From positions 1 to 54,832 of the forward strand of contig CACIPU010000006.1 of NCBI GenBank assembly GCA_902588625.1: a DNA stretch of 54,832 bases. The letters run 5' to 3'. The notes below the pieces were generated by a model that was given only the letters and a program-made list of their open reading frames with translations, made no database searches and had not been told where the DNA came from. This document shows, piece by piece, positions 1 to 7,431 of this stretch. Made by a program: the position numbers and the translations under genes. Position 1 is the first letter of the stretch; every line of letters starts with the position of its first letter. Origin of the DNA: an uncultured Pelagibacteraceae bacterium. Its GTDB lineage: Bacteria; Pseudomonadota; Alphaproteobacteria; Pelagibacterales; Pelagibacteraceae.

Positions 1-1
1 A

Positions 2-571
2 GTCATAAAAGGAATTGCTGCAGCAAAAAAAGCTGGATTAAAAATTAAAATCAATACTGTAGCTTTAAAAGGAATTAATGATGATGAAATTTTAAGTCTA
101 GTTAGTTGGTGTGGTGAGAATAAATTTTCACTAACTTTTATTGAAGTAATGCCAATGGGTGAAATCGGGGAAAAAAGAGTAAACCAGTACATACCTTTAA
201 CTGAAGTAAAAAGTTTAATTCAAACAAAATATAGTTTAACAAAAGACTCTTTAAGAACCTCAGGTCCAGCAACATACGTACATTGTCACGAGACAGATCA
301 AAAAATTGGTTTTATTACACCTAATACACATAATTTTTGTGAGTTATGCAATCGAGTAAGAGTTACGTGTACAGGAGAAATGTATATGTGTTTGGGGCAG
401 CAAGATAAAGCAGATTTAAAGACACCTTTAAGAAAAAGTGAGAATAATCAAATTTTAAAAGACGCTATATACGAAGCTATTTCAAGAAAACCTAAAGGTC
501 ATGATTTTATTATTAATAGAAAAAAAGAAGAAAAGTTTGTTCCTCGACATATGAATGTAACAGGTGGATAA
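2..571 (+). CDS. moaA: GTP 3',8-cyclase MoaA, C-terminal part (5' end outside window)
   Basis: This is the C-terminal half of MoaA, the radical-SAM enzyme that starts molybdenum cofactor synthesis by rearranging GTP in the cytosol. The frame is open from base 2, so the first in-window ATG at 149 is internal and the true start lies upstream. The second iron-sulfur cluster motif is visible as Cys-x2-Cys-x13-Cys (FCELCNRVRVTC...MC, about bases 338-392). The protein ends in the Gly-Gly tail (MNVTGG) that MoaA needs for activity. moaD and moaE follow directly on the same strand, which confirms the assignment. The radical-SAM CxxxCxxC motif must lie outside the window. Confidence 0.94.
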   Translation, partial: VIKGIAAAKKAGLKIKINTVALKGINDDEILSLVSWCGENKFSLTFIEVMPMGEIGEKRVNQYIPLTEVKSLIQTKYSLTKDSLRTSGPATYVHCHETDQKIGFITPNTHNFCELCNRVRVTCTGEMYMCLGQQDKADLKTPLRKSENNQILKDAIYEAISRKPKGHDFIINRKKEEKFVPRHMNVTGG

Positions 572-572
572 A

Positions 573-839
573 ATGGAAATTCAATTAAAACTTTATGGCT
601 CATCAAAAATATTAAGTAATAAAGAAATTTTACATATTAAACTTCCAAATAATTCAAATATACAAAAACTTAGAAGTGTATTAAATAAAATTATTTCTGA
701 AAAATATTTAAAAAACAATTTACAAAATTTATCCAAAACGGCAGCTTTTTTTAGTGAGGCAGATGAAGTTGTTAATGACAATTACAAATTAAAAGATAAA
801 GAGTTAATTTCAATTATTCCTCCAATTGGCGGCGGTTAA
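573..839 (+). CDS. moaD: Molybdopterin synthase small subunit MoaD
   Basis: This is a ubiquitin-fold sulfur carrier of about 88 residues. It donates sulfur from a C-terminal thiocarboxylate to precursor Z in the molybdopterin synthase complex with MoaE. The diagnostic C-terminal Gly-Gly is present (IIPPIGGG). ATG 573 is preferred because it gives the usual MoaD N-terminus (MEIQLKLYGS). An in-frame GTG at 564 would overlap moaA by 8 bases. The stop overlaps the moaE start by one base, so the two subunits are probably translationally coupled. Sequence similarity outside the fold is low, as is normal for MoaD, so the call leans on the tail motif and position. Confidence 0.9.
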   Translation: MEIQLKLYGSSKILSNKEILHIKLPNNSNIQKLRSVLNKIISEKYLKNNLQNLSKTAAFFSEADEVVNDNYKLKDKELISIIPPIGGG

Positions 840-1297
840 TGACACTACATACTTTGTTAGTTGATGCAAAAGAAGAAAAGATATCTTCAGAAAAAGCAAA
901 AAAATTTATTCTATCTGAAGAAAATGGGGCTGAATCTATTTTCATTGGAAGAGTAAGAAATGAAAATAATGAAAAAAAAGTAAAAGCGGTTACTTACGAT
1001 GCGCATGATAAAGCTGTTATAAAATCCTTTAAATCAATATGTACTGATGCAAAAAACAAATTTGATAAAAATGCCAAAATTTTTTTAGAGCATGCTAAAG
1101 GATATGTGCCTGTTGGAGAAATATCCATTTTAATAGCAGTTGGGTCGGGACATAGAGATGAGGCTTTTAAAATTTGTAGATATATATTAGAAGAAATAAA
1201 ACATCAGTCGCCTATATGGAAAAAAGAACATTATATCGAAGGCAAAGAAGAATGGTTGCCAGGACACTCTATAAGACCAAAAGAAGAGGTTAAATAG
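839..1297 (+). CDS. moaE: Molybdopterin synthase catalytic subunit MoaE
   Basis: MoaE is the large subunit of molybdopterin synthase, which converts cyclic pyranopterin monophosphate to molybdopterin using MoaD thiocarboxylate. The 152-residue length is normal for the family. Typical blocks are visible: the N-terminal FIGRVRN stretch, the GHRDEAF segment and the PIWKKEHY segment with the catalytic lysines, followed by WLPGH. The ATG overlaps the moaD stop by one base. This is the last gene of the moa run: the next gene, a permease, starts one base after the stop, so the operon may read through into it. Confidence 0.93.
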   Translation: MTLHTLLVDAKEEKISSEKAKKFILSEENGAESIFIGRVRNENNEKKVKAVTYDAHDKAVIKSFKSICTDAKNKFDKNAKIFLEHAKGYVPVGEISILIAVGSGHRDEAFKICRYILEEIKHQSPIWKKEHYIEGKEEWLPGHSIRPKEEVK

Positions 1298-1298
1298 T

Positions 1299-2201
1299 AT
1301 GGAAAAGGATAAAGTTAATTCAGCAATTTTAATTGTTTTAATCGCAGGTATATTTTGGTCTTTTGGCGCATATGTCGTTCGTTGGATCGAGGATGCACGC
1401 TCTGTTCCTTGGCAGTATCTTTTTTTTAGAGGTTCTACTATTTTTATATTAATAAATATTTACTTATTTTTAAAAGAAGGAAAATCATTTACTAATAATT
1501 ATAAAAATATTGGATCTTCAGGAATTATAGGTGGTGTAGCTTTAGGCTGTGCCATGATGTGTTTTATATGGTCAATCACTCATACAACTGCGGCAGTTAC
1601 ACTTTTAATGTTAGCTGCCATGCCATTTATGACTGCTATATTAGGATATGTCTTTCTTAAAGAAAAAGTTTCAACTATCACTTTTACTTCGATTGTTGTA
1701 GCAGCTATTGGCATTATCTTTATGGCTTTTACTAGCAGATATGTTGGAACTTTATTTGGTTTAGCTATTGGTCTTTTATCATCATTTGGATTTTCAATTT
1801 TTTCTGTTTCTTTGAGATGGAAAAAAAATACTCCAACATTCACAACCGTAGCTGTTGCTGGATTTTTTTGTGCAACTTTTTCATTTATTGTTTTAATGTT
1901 CAATGATACTGAGTTCTTTACCACATTTAGAAACTCATCATTATCTGCTTTACATGGATCTCTAGTTTGTGCTGGAATGATACTTTATTCAATCGGTTCA
2001 AAGCATCTTCCTGCAGCAGATCTAACTTTGCTTTCTTTAACAGAAGTTCTAGGGGGAATTTTTTGGGTATGGGTTCCTTTTATGGGCATAAATGAAATTC
2101 CATCTACTAATACTATAATTGGAGGAAGTATTATTACTTTTGCTCTTTTATTTTATAGTTTGAACACTAAAAGAAATAGAAGATTTATCGGTCTTAACTA
2201 A
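1299..2201 (+). CDS. DMT superfamily (EamA-type) transporter
   Basis: This is an integral membrane permease of 300 residues with about ten hydrophobic helices arranged as two EamA repeats, the standard architecture of drug/metabolite transporters. Helix-edge motifs typical of EamA are present, such as YVFLKEKVS near residue 120 and LLSLTEVLGGIFWVW in the second repeat. The substrate cannot be read from sequence. It starts one base after moaE ends, so it may be co-transcribed with the moa genes, although no functional link to molybdopterin is evident. It is the first of four EamA proteins in the first 22 kb. Confidence 0.88.
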   Translation: MEKDKVNSAILIVLIAGIFWSFGAYVVRWIEDARSVPWQYLFFRGSTIFILINIYLFLKEGKSFTNNYKNIGSSGIIGGVALGCAMMCFIWSITHTTAAVTLLMLAAMPFMTAILGYVFLKEKVSTITFTSIVVAAIGIIFMAFTSRYVGTLFGLAIGLLSSFGFSIFSVSLRWKKNTPTFTTVAVAGFFCATFSFIVLMFNDTEFFTTFRNSSLSALHGSLVCAGMILYSIGSKHLPAADLTLLSLTEVLGGIFWVWVPFMGINEIPSTNTIIGGSIITFALLFYSLNTKRNRRFIGLN

Positions 2202-2264
2202 TGTCGCAGTGACAATCTTGGAACTTAAAATTTCATTTAATTAATATAGAAGTAGATCAAATTT

Positions 2265-2690
2265 ATGAATAAATTTTTTGCATTAATACTGATCTTATTT
2301 GTTTCTCAAACAGCTTTTGCTGCTGATCAAACCATAGAAATGCTTAATAAATTAGGTAAAGAAAATATGGTTTACTCGAAAAAAATCGTAAAAGTCGATG
2401 TTGGAGATACAGTTTTCTGGAAATCAACAAAACCTGGTCATAATGTGGAATTTATTAAAGGCGGAGTCCCAGAAGGGGTGGAAAAATTTAGATCTCCTTT
2501 AAGCAAAGATACAGAGTATAAATTTGAGATTCCTGGAATTTATGCTTATTGGTGTACACCGCACAAAGGAATGGGAATGATTGGTTTTGTTATTGTTGGC
2601 AATGATAAATCAAATTTAGAATCTTTAAAAAAAGTAAAGTATCAAGGAAAATCGAAGAAAATAGCTGAAGAGCTTATAAGTTCTTTATAA
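2265..2690 (+). CDS. Pseudoazurin-type blue copper protein
   Basis: This is a small periplasmic electron carrier with one type 1 copper. Residues 1-20 form a Sec signal peptide ending AFAAD. The cupredoxin ligands are in place: a His in PGHNVEF and the C-terminal loop YWCTPHKGMGMIG, which supplies Cys, His two residues later and Met eight residues after the Cys, exactly the pseudoazurin spacing. Family members shuttle electrons to copper nitrite reductase, cytochrome peroxidase or a terminal oxidase. No such partner is nearby, so the acceptor is unknown. It stands alone, with a 63-base gap upstream, and is convergent with the next gene. Confidence 0.9.
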   Translation: MNKFFALILILFVSQTAFAADQTIEMLNKLGKENMVYSKKIVKVDVGDTVFWKSTKPGHNVEFIKGGVPEGVEKFRSPLSKDTEYKFEIPGIYAYWCTPHKGMGMIGFVIVGNDKSNLESLKKVKYQGKSKKIAEELISSL

Positions 2691-2693
2691 TTT

Positions 2694-2921
2694 TTAATTT
2701 GGATTTTTTTTTAAAGTTTCAATATAATCTATAACTTCTTGAAATTTTTTGTCATCAATATCTTTATAACTATTTTGAAATCTTGACTTTACAGATATTG
2801 CAACATGTGCATATGGGTTACGACCTCTAGGATGATTTGGATGATCAGGTAATTGACCTTTTAAATAATCGCCAGCTTCCTGTATGATTTTCCAGAGTTT
2901 ACTTGCGTTTTCTTTGTTCAC
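2694..2921 (-). CDS. Small uncharacterised protein (75 aa)
   Basis: I do not recognise this protein. It is soluble-looking, lacks a signal peptide or membrane segment, and carries a Pro/His/Arg-rich middle (QLPDHPNHPRGRNPYAHVA) between two likely helices. The start is a GTG at 2921 preceded by AGAGGAAG, a reasonable ribosome binding site. Reading through a conserved-looking central motif rather than low-complexity sequence, plus the good Shine-Dalgarno, suggests a real gene. It lies 3 bases from the pseudoazurin stop in convergent orientation, just downstream of the MFS gene on the same strand. Confidence 0.55.
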   Translation of the reverse strand: MNKENASKLWKIIQEAGDYLKGQLPDHPNHPRGRNPYAHVAISVKSRFQNSYKDIDDKKFQEVIDYIETLKKNPN

Positions 2922-2966
2922 TCTTCCTCTTTTCTTGTTTTATCTCTTCTTTTTGTATTTTTAATA

Positions 2967-4256
2967 TTATTTTTTATCTGTATTTGATAGATCAGCAGCT
3001 GTGGTAGGATCTAGTTCAATACCAAGAGGTGTAATATTTCTAGGTAATGGAGTAAATGTAGAATCTGGATTATCTTCGTAATCTCTTTTTGTAATTCTGT
3101 ACATTCCAAATAAACCAATTAGTAAATGAAAAATACCTAAAAAAATAAAAAATCCATTGACCCCATATATTTTCATAAAAACTGAACATAGAAAAGGGCC
3201 ACCCATTGCTCCGATTCCAAATATGATTTGTAATCCTGCACCAGCAGCAACAAATCTTTCTTTTTCAATGAAATCATTTACGTAAGCCAAGTTTAGAGTA
3301 AACATGGGAAGAGCAAAACCTGCGTATAAAATTACAAATATAAAAAATATTATTTTATTAACCCCAAAACTAGATGCTAAATACATATTTTGCATAGAGG
3401 CTCCCGATGAAAGTATTGCCATAACACAAAAAAAGGTAGACAAGATTGTGCAAGCAATAATAATTATCCTCCTATCATGTCTATCTGAAAAATAACCTAT
3501 AGGAAACTGAAAAAGTGCTCCTGAAATTGTTATTAAAAATAAAAAAACAGAAATCTCAAAAATAGTAAAATTAAGTGTAGTAGCATAAACAGCACCAACT
3601 CCAAATATTGCCGAATGAATTAAACCTGTGCAAAACATACTAAAAGTTCCGAGCGGAGAAATATTATATAATTGTTTGATTTTCATAAAACTAATCTTTT
3701 TAAATTTTGGCGCTGATCTTTTTACAAGTAATATTGGTATCAAAGCGATTGAAAATAATAATGATATCAGTATAAAAGGCTCATATTGATCTGGTTTATT
3801 AAAGTTTAATAGCAGCGTGCCAATAGCAAGACCAATAAATGTTATGAACATATAAATAGAAAGTACTCCACCTCTATTTCTATTCGTAGCTCTGTCATTA
3901 AGCCAACTTTCTACTACTATATAGACTCCAATAAGACTGAAGCCAGTAAGAAATCTAGCAAAGGTCCATATAATTGGATCTACAAAAATTGCATGAATTA
4001 AAATAGATAAAGAAGCCATAGAAGCAAAGGCTGCAAAAACTCTAATATGCCCAACTTTACTTACAAGATTTGGTACCATGTTAGCACCAAAAAAATAACC
4101 AACAAAGTAGCCAGACATTATTATTCCAGTAGTAACAAAACTAAAGTCTTCAATTACCGATCTGACCTGTAACAAATTTCCTTGAAATCCATGTGCTGTA
4201 ATAAGTATTGCAAAGCCAGAAAAAAGGGCCCATGAATTTTTAAATATTTTGAACAT
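2967..4256 (-). CDS. MFS transporter (YcaD-like)
   Basis: This is a major facilitator permease of 429 residues with about twelve hydrophobic helices. The loop after helix 2 and the cytoplasmic GYFSDRHDRRIII motif in the second half match the MFS signature (G-x3-D-R-x-G/D-R-R). The overall pattern resembles the YcaD/UMF group, putative exporters or importers of unknown substrate. The C-terminal 40 residues are hydrophilic (PLPRNITPLGIELDPT). It runs on the minus strand with a 57-base gap from the downstream-transcribed EamA gene. No substrate can be inferred. Confidence 0.85.
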   Translation of the reverse strand: MFKIFKNSWALFSGFAILITAHGFQGNLLQVRSVIEDFSFVTTGIIMSGYFVGYFFGANMVPNLVSKVGHIRVFAAFASMASLSILIHAIFVDPIIWTFARFLTGFSLIGVYIVVESWLNDRATNRNRGGVLSIYMFITFIGLAIGTLLLNFNKPDQYEPFILISLLFSIALIPILLVKRSAPKFKKISFMKIKQLYNISPLGTFSMFCTGLIHSAIFGVGAVYATTLNFTIFEISVFLFLITISGALFQFPIGYFSDRHDRRIIIIACTILSTFFCVMAILSSGASMQNMYLASSFGVNKIIFFIFVILYAGFALPMFTLNLAYVNDFIEKERFVAAGAGLQIIFGIGAMGGPFLCSVFMKIYGVNGFFIFLGIFHLLIGLFGMYRITKRDYEDNPDSTFTPLPRNITPLGIELDPTTAADLSNTDKK

Positions 4257-4313
4257 AATTGTTGAGTAATTATGCTTTCATTATATAAATTGCAACTAGA
4301 TAATTTCAAAAAA

Positions 4314-5171
4314 CTACCTTTTTTTTAAGCTCAATATAGAGTGAATAGCAATTGTTATGATAATGATCACTCCTCCAAAAACTGTTTCTATGCTTGGTGA
4401 CTCTTTTATAACAAGCCAAACCCATAAAGGACCAAATATAGTTTCTAAAAGAAAAAAGAGGTTAACCTCTGCTGCAGTAATATATCTTGGAGCTATCGTG
4501 ACAAGAACAAATGGTATAGCAACACACATAATACACATCAAAGGAATAATTATAAAATCGTTTCCTTTTAAAGTTAAATTATCTGCAAAGTAAAATGCTA
4601 CAATAGCTACTAATAGTTTACCAAACATAGCTGATGGAACCAAATCAATTTTTTTTGCAGATCTTATAATTACCGCACCAGTAGCTAAACCAAATGCTGT
4701 TAATAGACCTAAAGCATTACCTAATAAGTCACCCGCATCCACAGCATCATAAAAAATATAAATTACCGACAAAGTAGTTATAATAATAGCTATCCAAGTT
4801 TTTTTATCAGGGGACTCTTTTAAAAATATAAAACTAAGAATAGCAGAAAGCATAGGAGCTAAAGCAATCATAATAAGAGTATTTGCAACATTAGTATTTT
4901 CTATTGAAATAACAAAAGTAATATTTGTAACAGAGAACGTTAAAGCATACGCAACACCTCTCCAACCATTACTAATTGTTTGTTTAATGAAATTATTTTT
5001 ATAAAGTAATAATAAACCAAAAAAAACAACAGCAAATGGTATAAAGCCTCTGTAAAAAATTAAGTTCCAGGAATTAATACCAGCCACACGAATTAAAAGA
5101 GAATCCGGAGTCAAAAATATAACAGCTGTAAAAGCCATTAACATTCCTTTTTTTTGATTGCTAAAAGTCAT
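4314..5171 (-). CDS. DMT superfamily (EamA-type) transporter
   Basis: This is a ten-helix EamA permease built from two repeats, with the typical FIFLKESPD loop in repeat one and FLLETIFGPLWVWLVIKESPS in repeat two. I start it at ATG 5171 (MTFSNQKKG). The longer frame opens with a GTG at 5198 that would overlap the bhmT promoter on the other strand. It is divergent from bhmT. The substrate is unknown. Placement next to a SAM-controlled methyltransferase might mean transport of a methylated or sulfur compound, but that is only positional. Confidence 0.85.
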   Translation of the reverse strand: MTFSNQKKGMLMAFTAVIFLTPDSLLIRVAGINSWNLIFYRGFIPFAVVFFGLLLLYKNNFIKQTISNGWRGVAYALTFSVTNITFVISIENTNVANTLIMIALAPMLSAILSFIFLKESPDKKTWIAIIITTLSVIYIFYDAVDAGDLLGNALGLLTAFGLATGAVIIRSAKKIDLVPSAMFGKLLVAIVAFYFADNLTLKGNDFIIIPLMCIMCVAIPFVLVTIAPRYITAAEVNLFFLLETIFGPLWVWLVIKESPSIETVFGGVIIIITIAIHSILSLKKR

Positions 5172-5182
5172 ATTTTTTATTA

Positions 5183-5211
5183 TTGACAATATTTGCACGA
5201 TTAGATACAGT
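5183..5211 (+). promoter_or_regulatory. Putative sigma-70 promoter of bhmT leader
   Basis: TTGACA at 5183-5188 is a perfect -35 element. It is followed after 17 bases by TACAGT at 5206-5211 as the -10 element (four of six consensus bases). This would start transcription near 5218, immediately before the SAM-II aptamer, so the whole riboswitch leader would be transcribed. No start site has been mapped. Confidence 0.6.
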
Positions 5212-5218
5212 TATAAAT

Positions 5219-5268
5219 AGCGCTGAGTTAAATCTACTTGCGAGCGCTTTATAAATCCTGCTAAAGCG
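5219..5268 (+). promoter_or_regulatory. SAM-II riboswitch aptamer
   Basis: The sequence follows the SAM-II pattern closely: a P1 stem AGCGCT/AGCGCT (5219-5224 with 5243-5248), the GAGTTAAA-type loop, TTGC before the second strand, then ATAAA and the pseudoknot strand GCTAAA (5260-5265). SAM-II is an S-adenosylmethionine-binding H-type pseudoknot found in alphaproteobacteria. The last bases GCTAAAGCG (5260-5268) are exactly complementary to CGCTTTAGC at 5284-5292 inside the downstream terminator. They could therefore act as an antiterminator strand when SAM is absent. Confidence 0.9.
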
Positions 5269-5278
5269 ATTTTCTCGT

Positions 5279-5307
5279 ACCACCGCTTTAGCCGGTGGTT
5301 TTTTTTT
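5279..5307 (+). terminator. Riboswitch-controlled intrinsic terminator
   Basis: ACCACCG (5279-5285) pairs with CGGTGGT (5293-5299) around a 7-base loop, followed by a run of nine T (5299-5307). The left arm end and loop overlap the 9-base antiterminator complement of the SAM-II pseudoknot strand. This fits SAM-dependent transcription termination before bhmT. Confidence 0.88.
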
Positions 5308-5330
5308 AGAAATCAGATTCAATTAAAAAC

Positions 5331-5388
5331 CGGGTATTTAACCGAATTGTGCACCCGACATTCGTCAAAGCACTAAAACCGGAGGAGG
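5331..5388 (+). promoter_or_regulatory. SAM-V riboswitch aptamer abutting the bhmT ribosome binding site
   Basis: A CGGGT/ACCCG stem (5331-5335 with 5353-5357) encloses ATTTAACCGAATTGTGC. GTGC (5349-5352) can pair with GCAC (5370-5373), giving the SAM-II-like pseudoknot that defines SAM-V. The strong Shine-Dalgarno GGAGGAGG (5381-5388) follows within a few bases, so ligand binding can control translation initiation. A tandem SAM-II/SAM-V arrangement before bhmT is established for marine SAR11-type bacteria. Here the first element would act on transcription and the second on translation. Confidence 0.87.
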
Positions 5389-5394
5389 ATAGAC

Positions 5395-6480
5395 ATGAAG
5401 AATAAGAGAGCAATGTCTAAAGATAAAAAAAGAAGTTTAGTCGAAAGATTAAATTCAGGACCAGTAATCTGTGCAGAGGGATTTCTTTTTGAAATAGAAA
5501 GAAGAGGATATATGTCCTCGGGAGAGTTTGTTCCGATGGTAGCTTTGAATCACCCGGAAGCCCTAGAAAATTTGCATAGAGATTTTCAACATGCAGGCTC
5601 TGATATTGTTCAAGCATTTACTTATAATGGACATCGTGAAAAAATGCGTGTTATTGGTAAAGAAAAACTATTAGAACCGCTTAATAGATCTGCATTGAAA
5701 ATTGCAAAAAAGGTTGCAACTAGCCCAATCGGAGCTGAGCATAATTTAATGGCTGGAAATATTTCAAATTCAAATATTTGGAATGACAATGATCCAAAAA
5801 CACATAAAGAAGTTGAAAAAATGTTTTCAGAAATGGTTGGTTGGGCGGTCGATGAAGGCGCAGATATGCTGATCGGTGAAACTTTTTACTATGCTAAAGA
5901 GGCTTACACGGCTTTAAAGGTTATGAAAAAAACAGGTCTGCCAAGCGTCATTACGATTGCACCTATGGGTGAAAATATTATGAGAGATGGCGTTTCAATC
6001 ATAGATACTTGTAAAGAATTAGAACAATTAGGAGGAGATGTAGTTGGAATGAATTGTTTTAGAGGTCCAAATACAATGATGCCATATATTAAAGAGGTTA
6101 GAAAAGCTTTAAAATGTCATATAGCTGCTCTACCTATTAATTTTAGAACGACTAAAGATCATCCTACTTTTTTTAATTTGCCAGACAACAATGGATGCAC
6201 ATGTCACACACCTCACAAGACACCATTTCCTACAGCATTAGATCCAATGCAATGCAACAGATATGAAATTGGAAAGTTTGCAAAAGAAGCTTTTAGTCTT
6301 GGAATAAATTATCTAGGTGTCTGCTGTGGCGCAAACCCAATGCTAATTAGAGAGGTGGCAGAATCTGTTGGATTGACAGTACCGGCAAGCAGGTACAAGG
6401 AGGATATGTCTACTCACATGCTATTTGGAACACATGAAAGAATTCCAAAACATCAAAAGGACTATCAAGATAAAGCTTAA
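5395..6480 (+). CDS. bhmT: Betaine-homocysteine S-methyltransferase family enzyme (riboswitch-controlled copy)
   Basis: This is a zinc-dependent methyltransferase of the BHMT family, a TIM barrel of 361 residues. It is predicted to move a methyl group from glycine betaine to homocysteine, giving dimethylglycine and methionine in the cytosol. The three zinc cysteines are present: Cys221 in GMNCFRGP and Cys310-Cys311 in GVCCGAN. The N-terminal GPVICAEG and AFTYNGHREKM segments match the family. ATG 5395 is chosen because GGAGGAGG lies six bases upstream. The tandem SAM riboswitch leader is strong support for a methionine/SAM role. A second BHMT (27605-28651) lacks this leader. Another methyl donor is possible. 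Confidence 0.93.
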   Translation: MKNKRAMSKDKKRSLVERLNSGPVICAEGFLFEIERRGYMSSGEFVPMVALNHPEALENLHRDFQHAGSDIVQAFTYNGHREKMRVIGKEKLLEPLNRSALKIAKKVATSPIGAEHNLMAGNISNSNIWNDNDPKTHKEVEKMFSEMVGWAVDEGADMLIGETFYYAKEAYTALKVMKKTGLPSVITIAPMGENIMRDGVSIIDTCKELEQLGGDVVGMNCFRGPNTMMPYIKEVRKALKCHIAALPINFRTTKDHPTFFNLPDNNGCTCHTPHKTPFPTALDPMQCNRYEIGKFAKEAFSLGINYLGVCCGANPMLIREVAESVGLTVPASRYKEDMSTHMLFGTHERIPKHQKDYQDKA

Positions 6481-6512
6481 TTATGTTATAGTTTGTCAAA
6501 ATTTAATAAATT

Positions 6513-6872
6513 ATGATAAAGCAAATAACAAGCAACGAAGTAAAAGAACATGTAAAAAATAATCCTCAATCTATATTGTTAGATGTAAGAACAGAAGAAG
6601 AATGGAATGTGGATGGAAAACCAGATGGTGAAAAAATTGGTTTAAAGACTTATTTTTTAACAATACAAGATGAAAATTTTATCAATGACTTTAAAAAATT
6701 GGGCATCAATAAAGATACAGAAATATTAACTATGTGTATGGGTGGTGTTAGATCCCAAGCAGCAGCTGAACTTTTAATAAAAGAAGAATATAAATGTACA
6801 AATGTTTCTGATGGTTTTCTAGGCAATTCTGTCAGTCCAGGCTGGAAGAACTCAGGGCTGCCCAGCAAATAA
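6513..6872 (+). CDS. Single-domain rhodanese-like sulfurtransferase
   Basis: This is a 119-residue cytosolic rhodanese domain. The N-terminal LLDVRTEEEW motif and the active-site loop CMGGVRSQ, with catalytic Cys at about residue 77, are typical of single-domain sulfurtransferases (CxxGxRS loop). The C-terminal GFLGNSVSPGWKNSGLP resembles the usual GG...W..GLP ending. It starts 32 bases after bhmT on the same strand and may share its transcript. The sulfur donor and acceptor are unknown. A link to homocysteine/methionine sulfur metabolism is only suggested by position. Confidence 0.88.
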   Translation: MIKQITSNEVKEHVKNNPQSILLDVRTEEEWNVDGKPDGEKIGLKTYFLTIQDENFINDFKKLGINKDTEILTMCMGGVRSQAAAELLIKEEYKCTNVSDGFLGNSVSPGWKNSGLPSK

Positions 6873-6876
6873 TGTT

Positions 6877-7431
6877 TTATATAGAATAAGGTTTTCTACC
6901 AAATATTTTTCTAACAAAAGGCTTGAAATCTTTAAGTGTTAATGATTTAAAATTTGGATCAAATGATTTTTGGTCCCATTTTTCACAGAAATTTATAGTA
7001 TCATTATAATATTTATGCCCTTTGAATTTTTCTCGTTCATTCCTATTTCCACCCAGATGATGAGCAAAGTAATACATTTGAAATACTCCATGTTTTTCTA
7101 TTATCCAATGAGTCTTTTCACTTACATACGGTTTTAAAATAGCAGCAGCGCATTCAGCATGATTTAAAGGAGCTAACTCATCTCCAATATCATGCAATAA
7201 ACAGGCGACCACCATTTCATCACTGGCTTTTTCATTTAAAGCTCTTGTTGCTGTCTGGAGAGAATGTTCTAATCTAGTTATTTGATAACCTTCCAAAGTA
7301 TCTTTTAATCCACCCATGAACTTTAATAGTCGATCAGCAGTTCCATTTATATACTTTTGTTCATGTTTATCTAAAAAAAGATATTCTTCTTTGGTCCCAT
7401 CTTTCATTTGATTAAATTTTACTTTTTCCAT
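6877..7431 (-). CDS. HD-domain (TmpB/MIOX-like) putative mixed-valent di-iron oxygenase
   Basis: This 184-residue HD-domain protein retains all six expected metal ligands: His56 (LEHSLQTA), His80-Asp81 (LLHDIGD), His91 (NHAECAA), His114 (EKHGVFQ) and Asp153 (EKWDQKSFD). That pattern matches the HD oxygenases (PhnZ, TmpB, MIOX) that cleave C-P or C-C bonds. Its ATG overlaps the upstream dioxygenase gene by 13 bases, the pairing seen for TmpA/TmpB, which convert 2-trimethylammonioethylphosphonate to glycine betaine and phosphate. The PhnZ second-sphere Tyr-x-x-Glu pair is not at the same spacing here: the equivalent positions are Leu46 and Tyr49. The substrate may therefore differ, and a hydrolase role cannot be excluded. 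Confidence 0.72.
   Translation of the reverse strand: MEKVKFNQMKDGTKEEYLFLDKHEQKYINGTADRLLKFMGGLKDTLEGYQITRLEHSLQTATRALNEKASDEMVVACLLHDIGDELAPLNHAECAAAILKPYVSEKTHWIIEKHGVFQMYYFAHHLGGNRNEREKFKGHKYYNDTINFCEKWDQKSFDPNFKSLTLKDFKPFVRKIFGRKPYSI

Noticed and set aside
5198-5198. GTG start for the EamA gene at 4314
   Set aside because: It would place the start inside the divergent bhmT promoter; ATG 5171 gives a normal EamA N-terminus.
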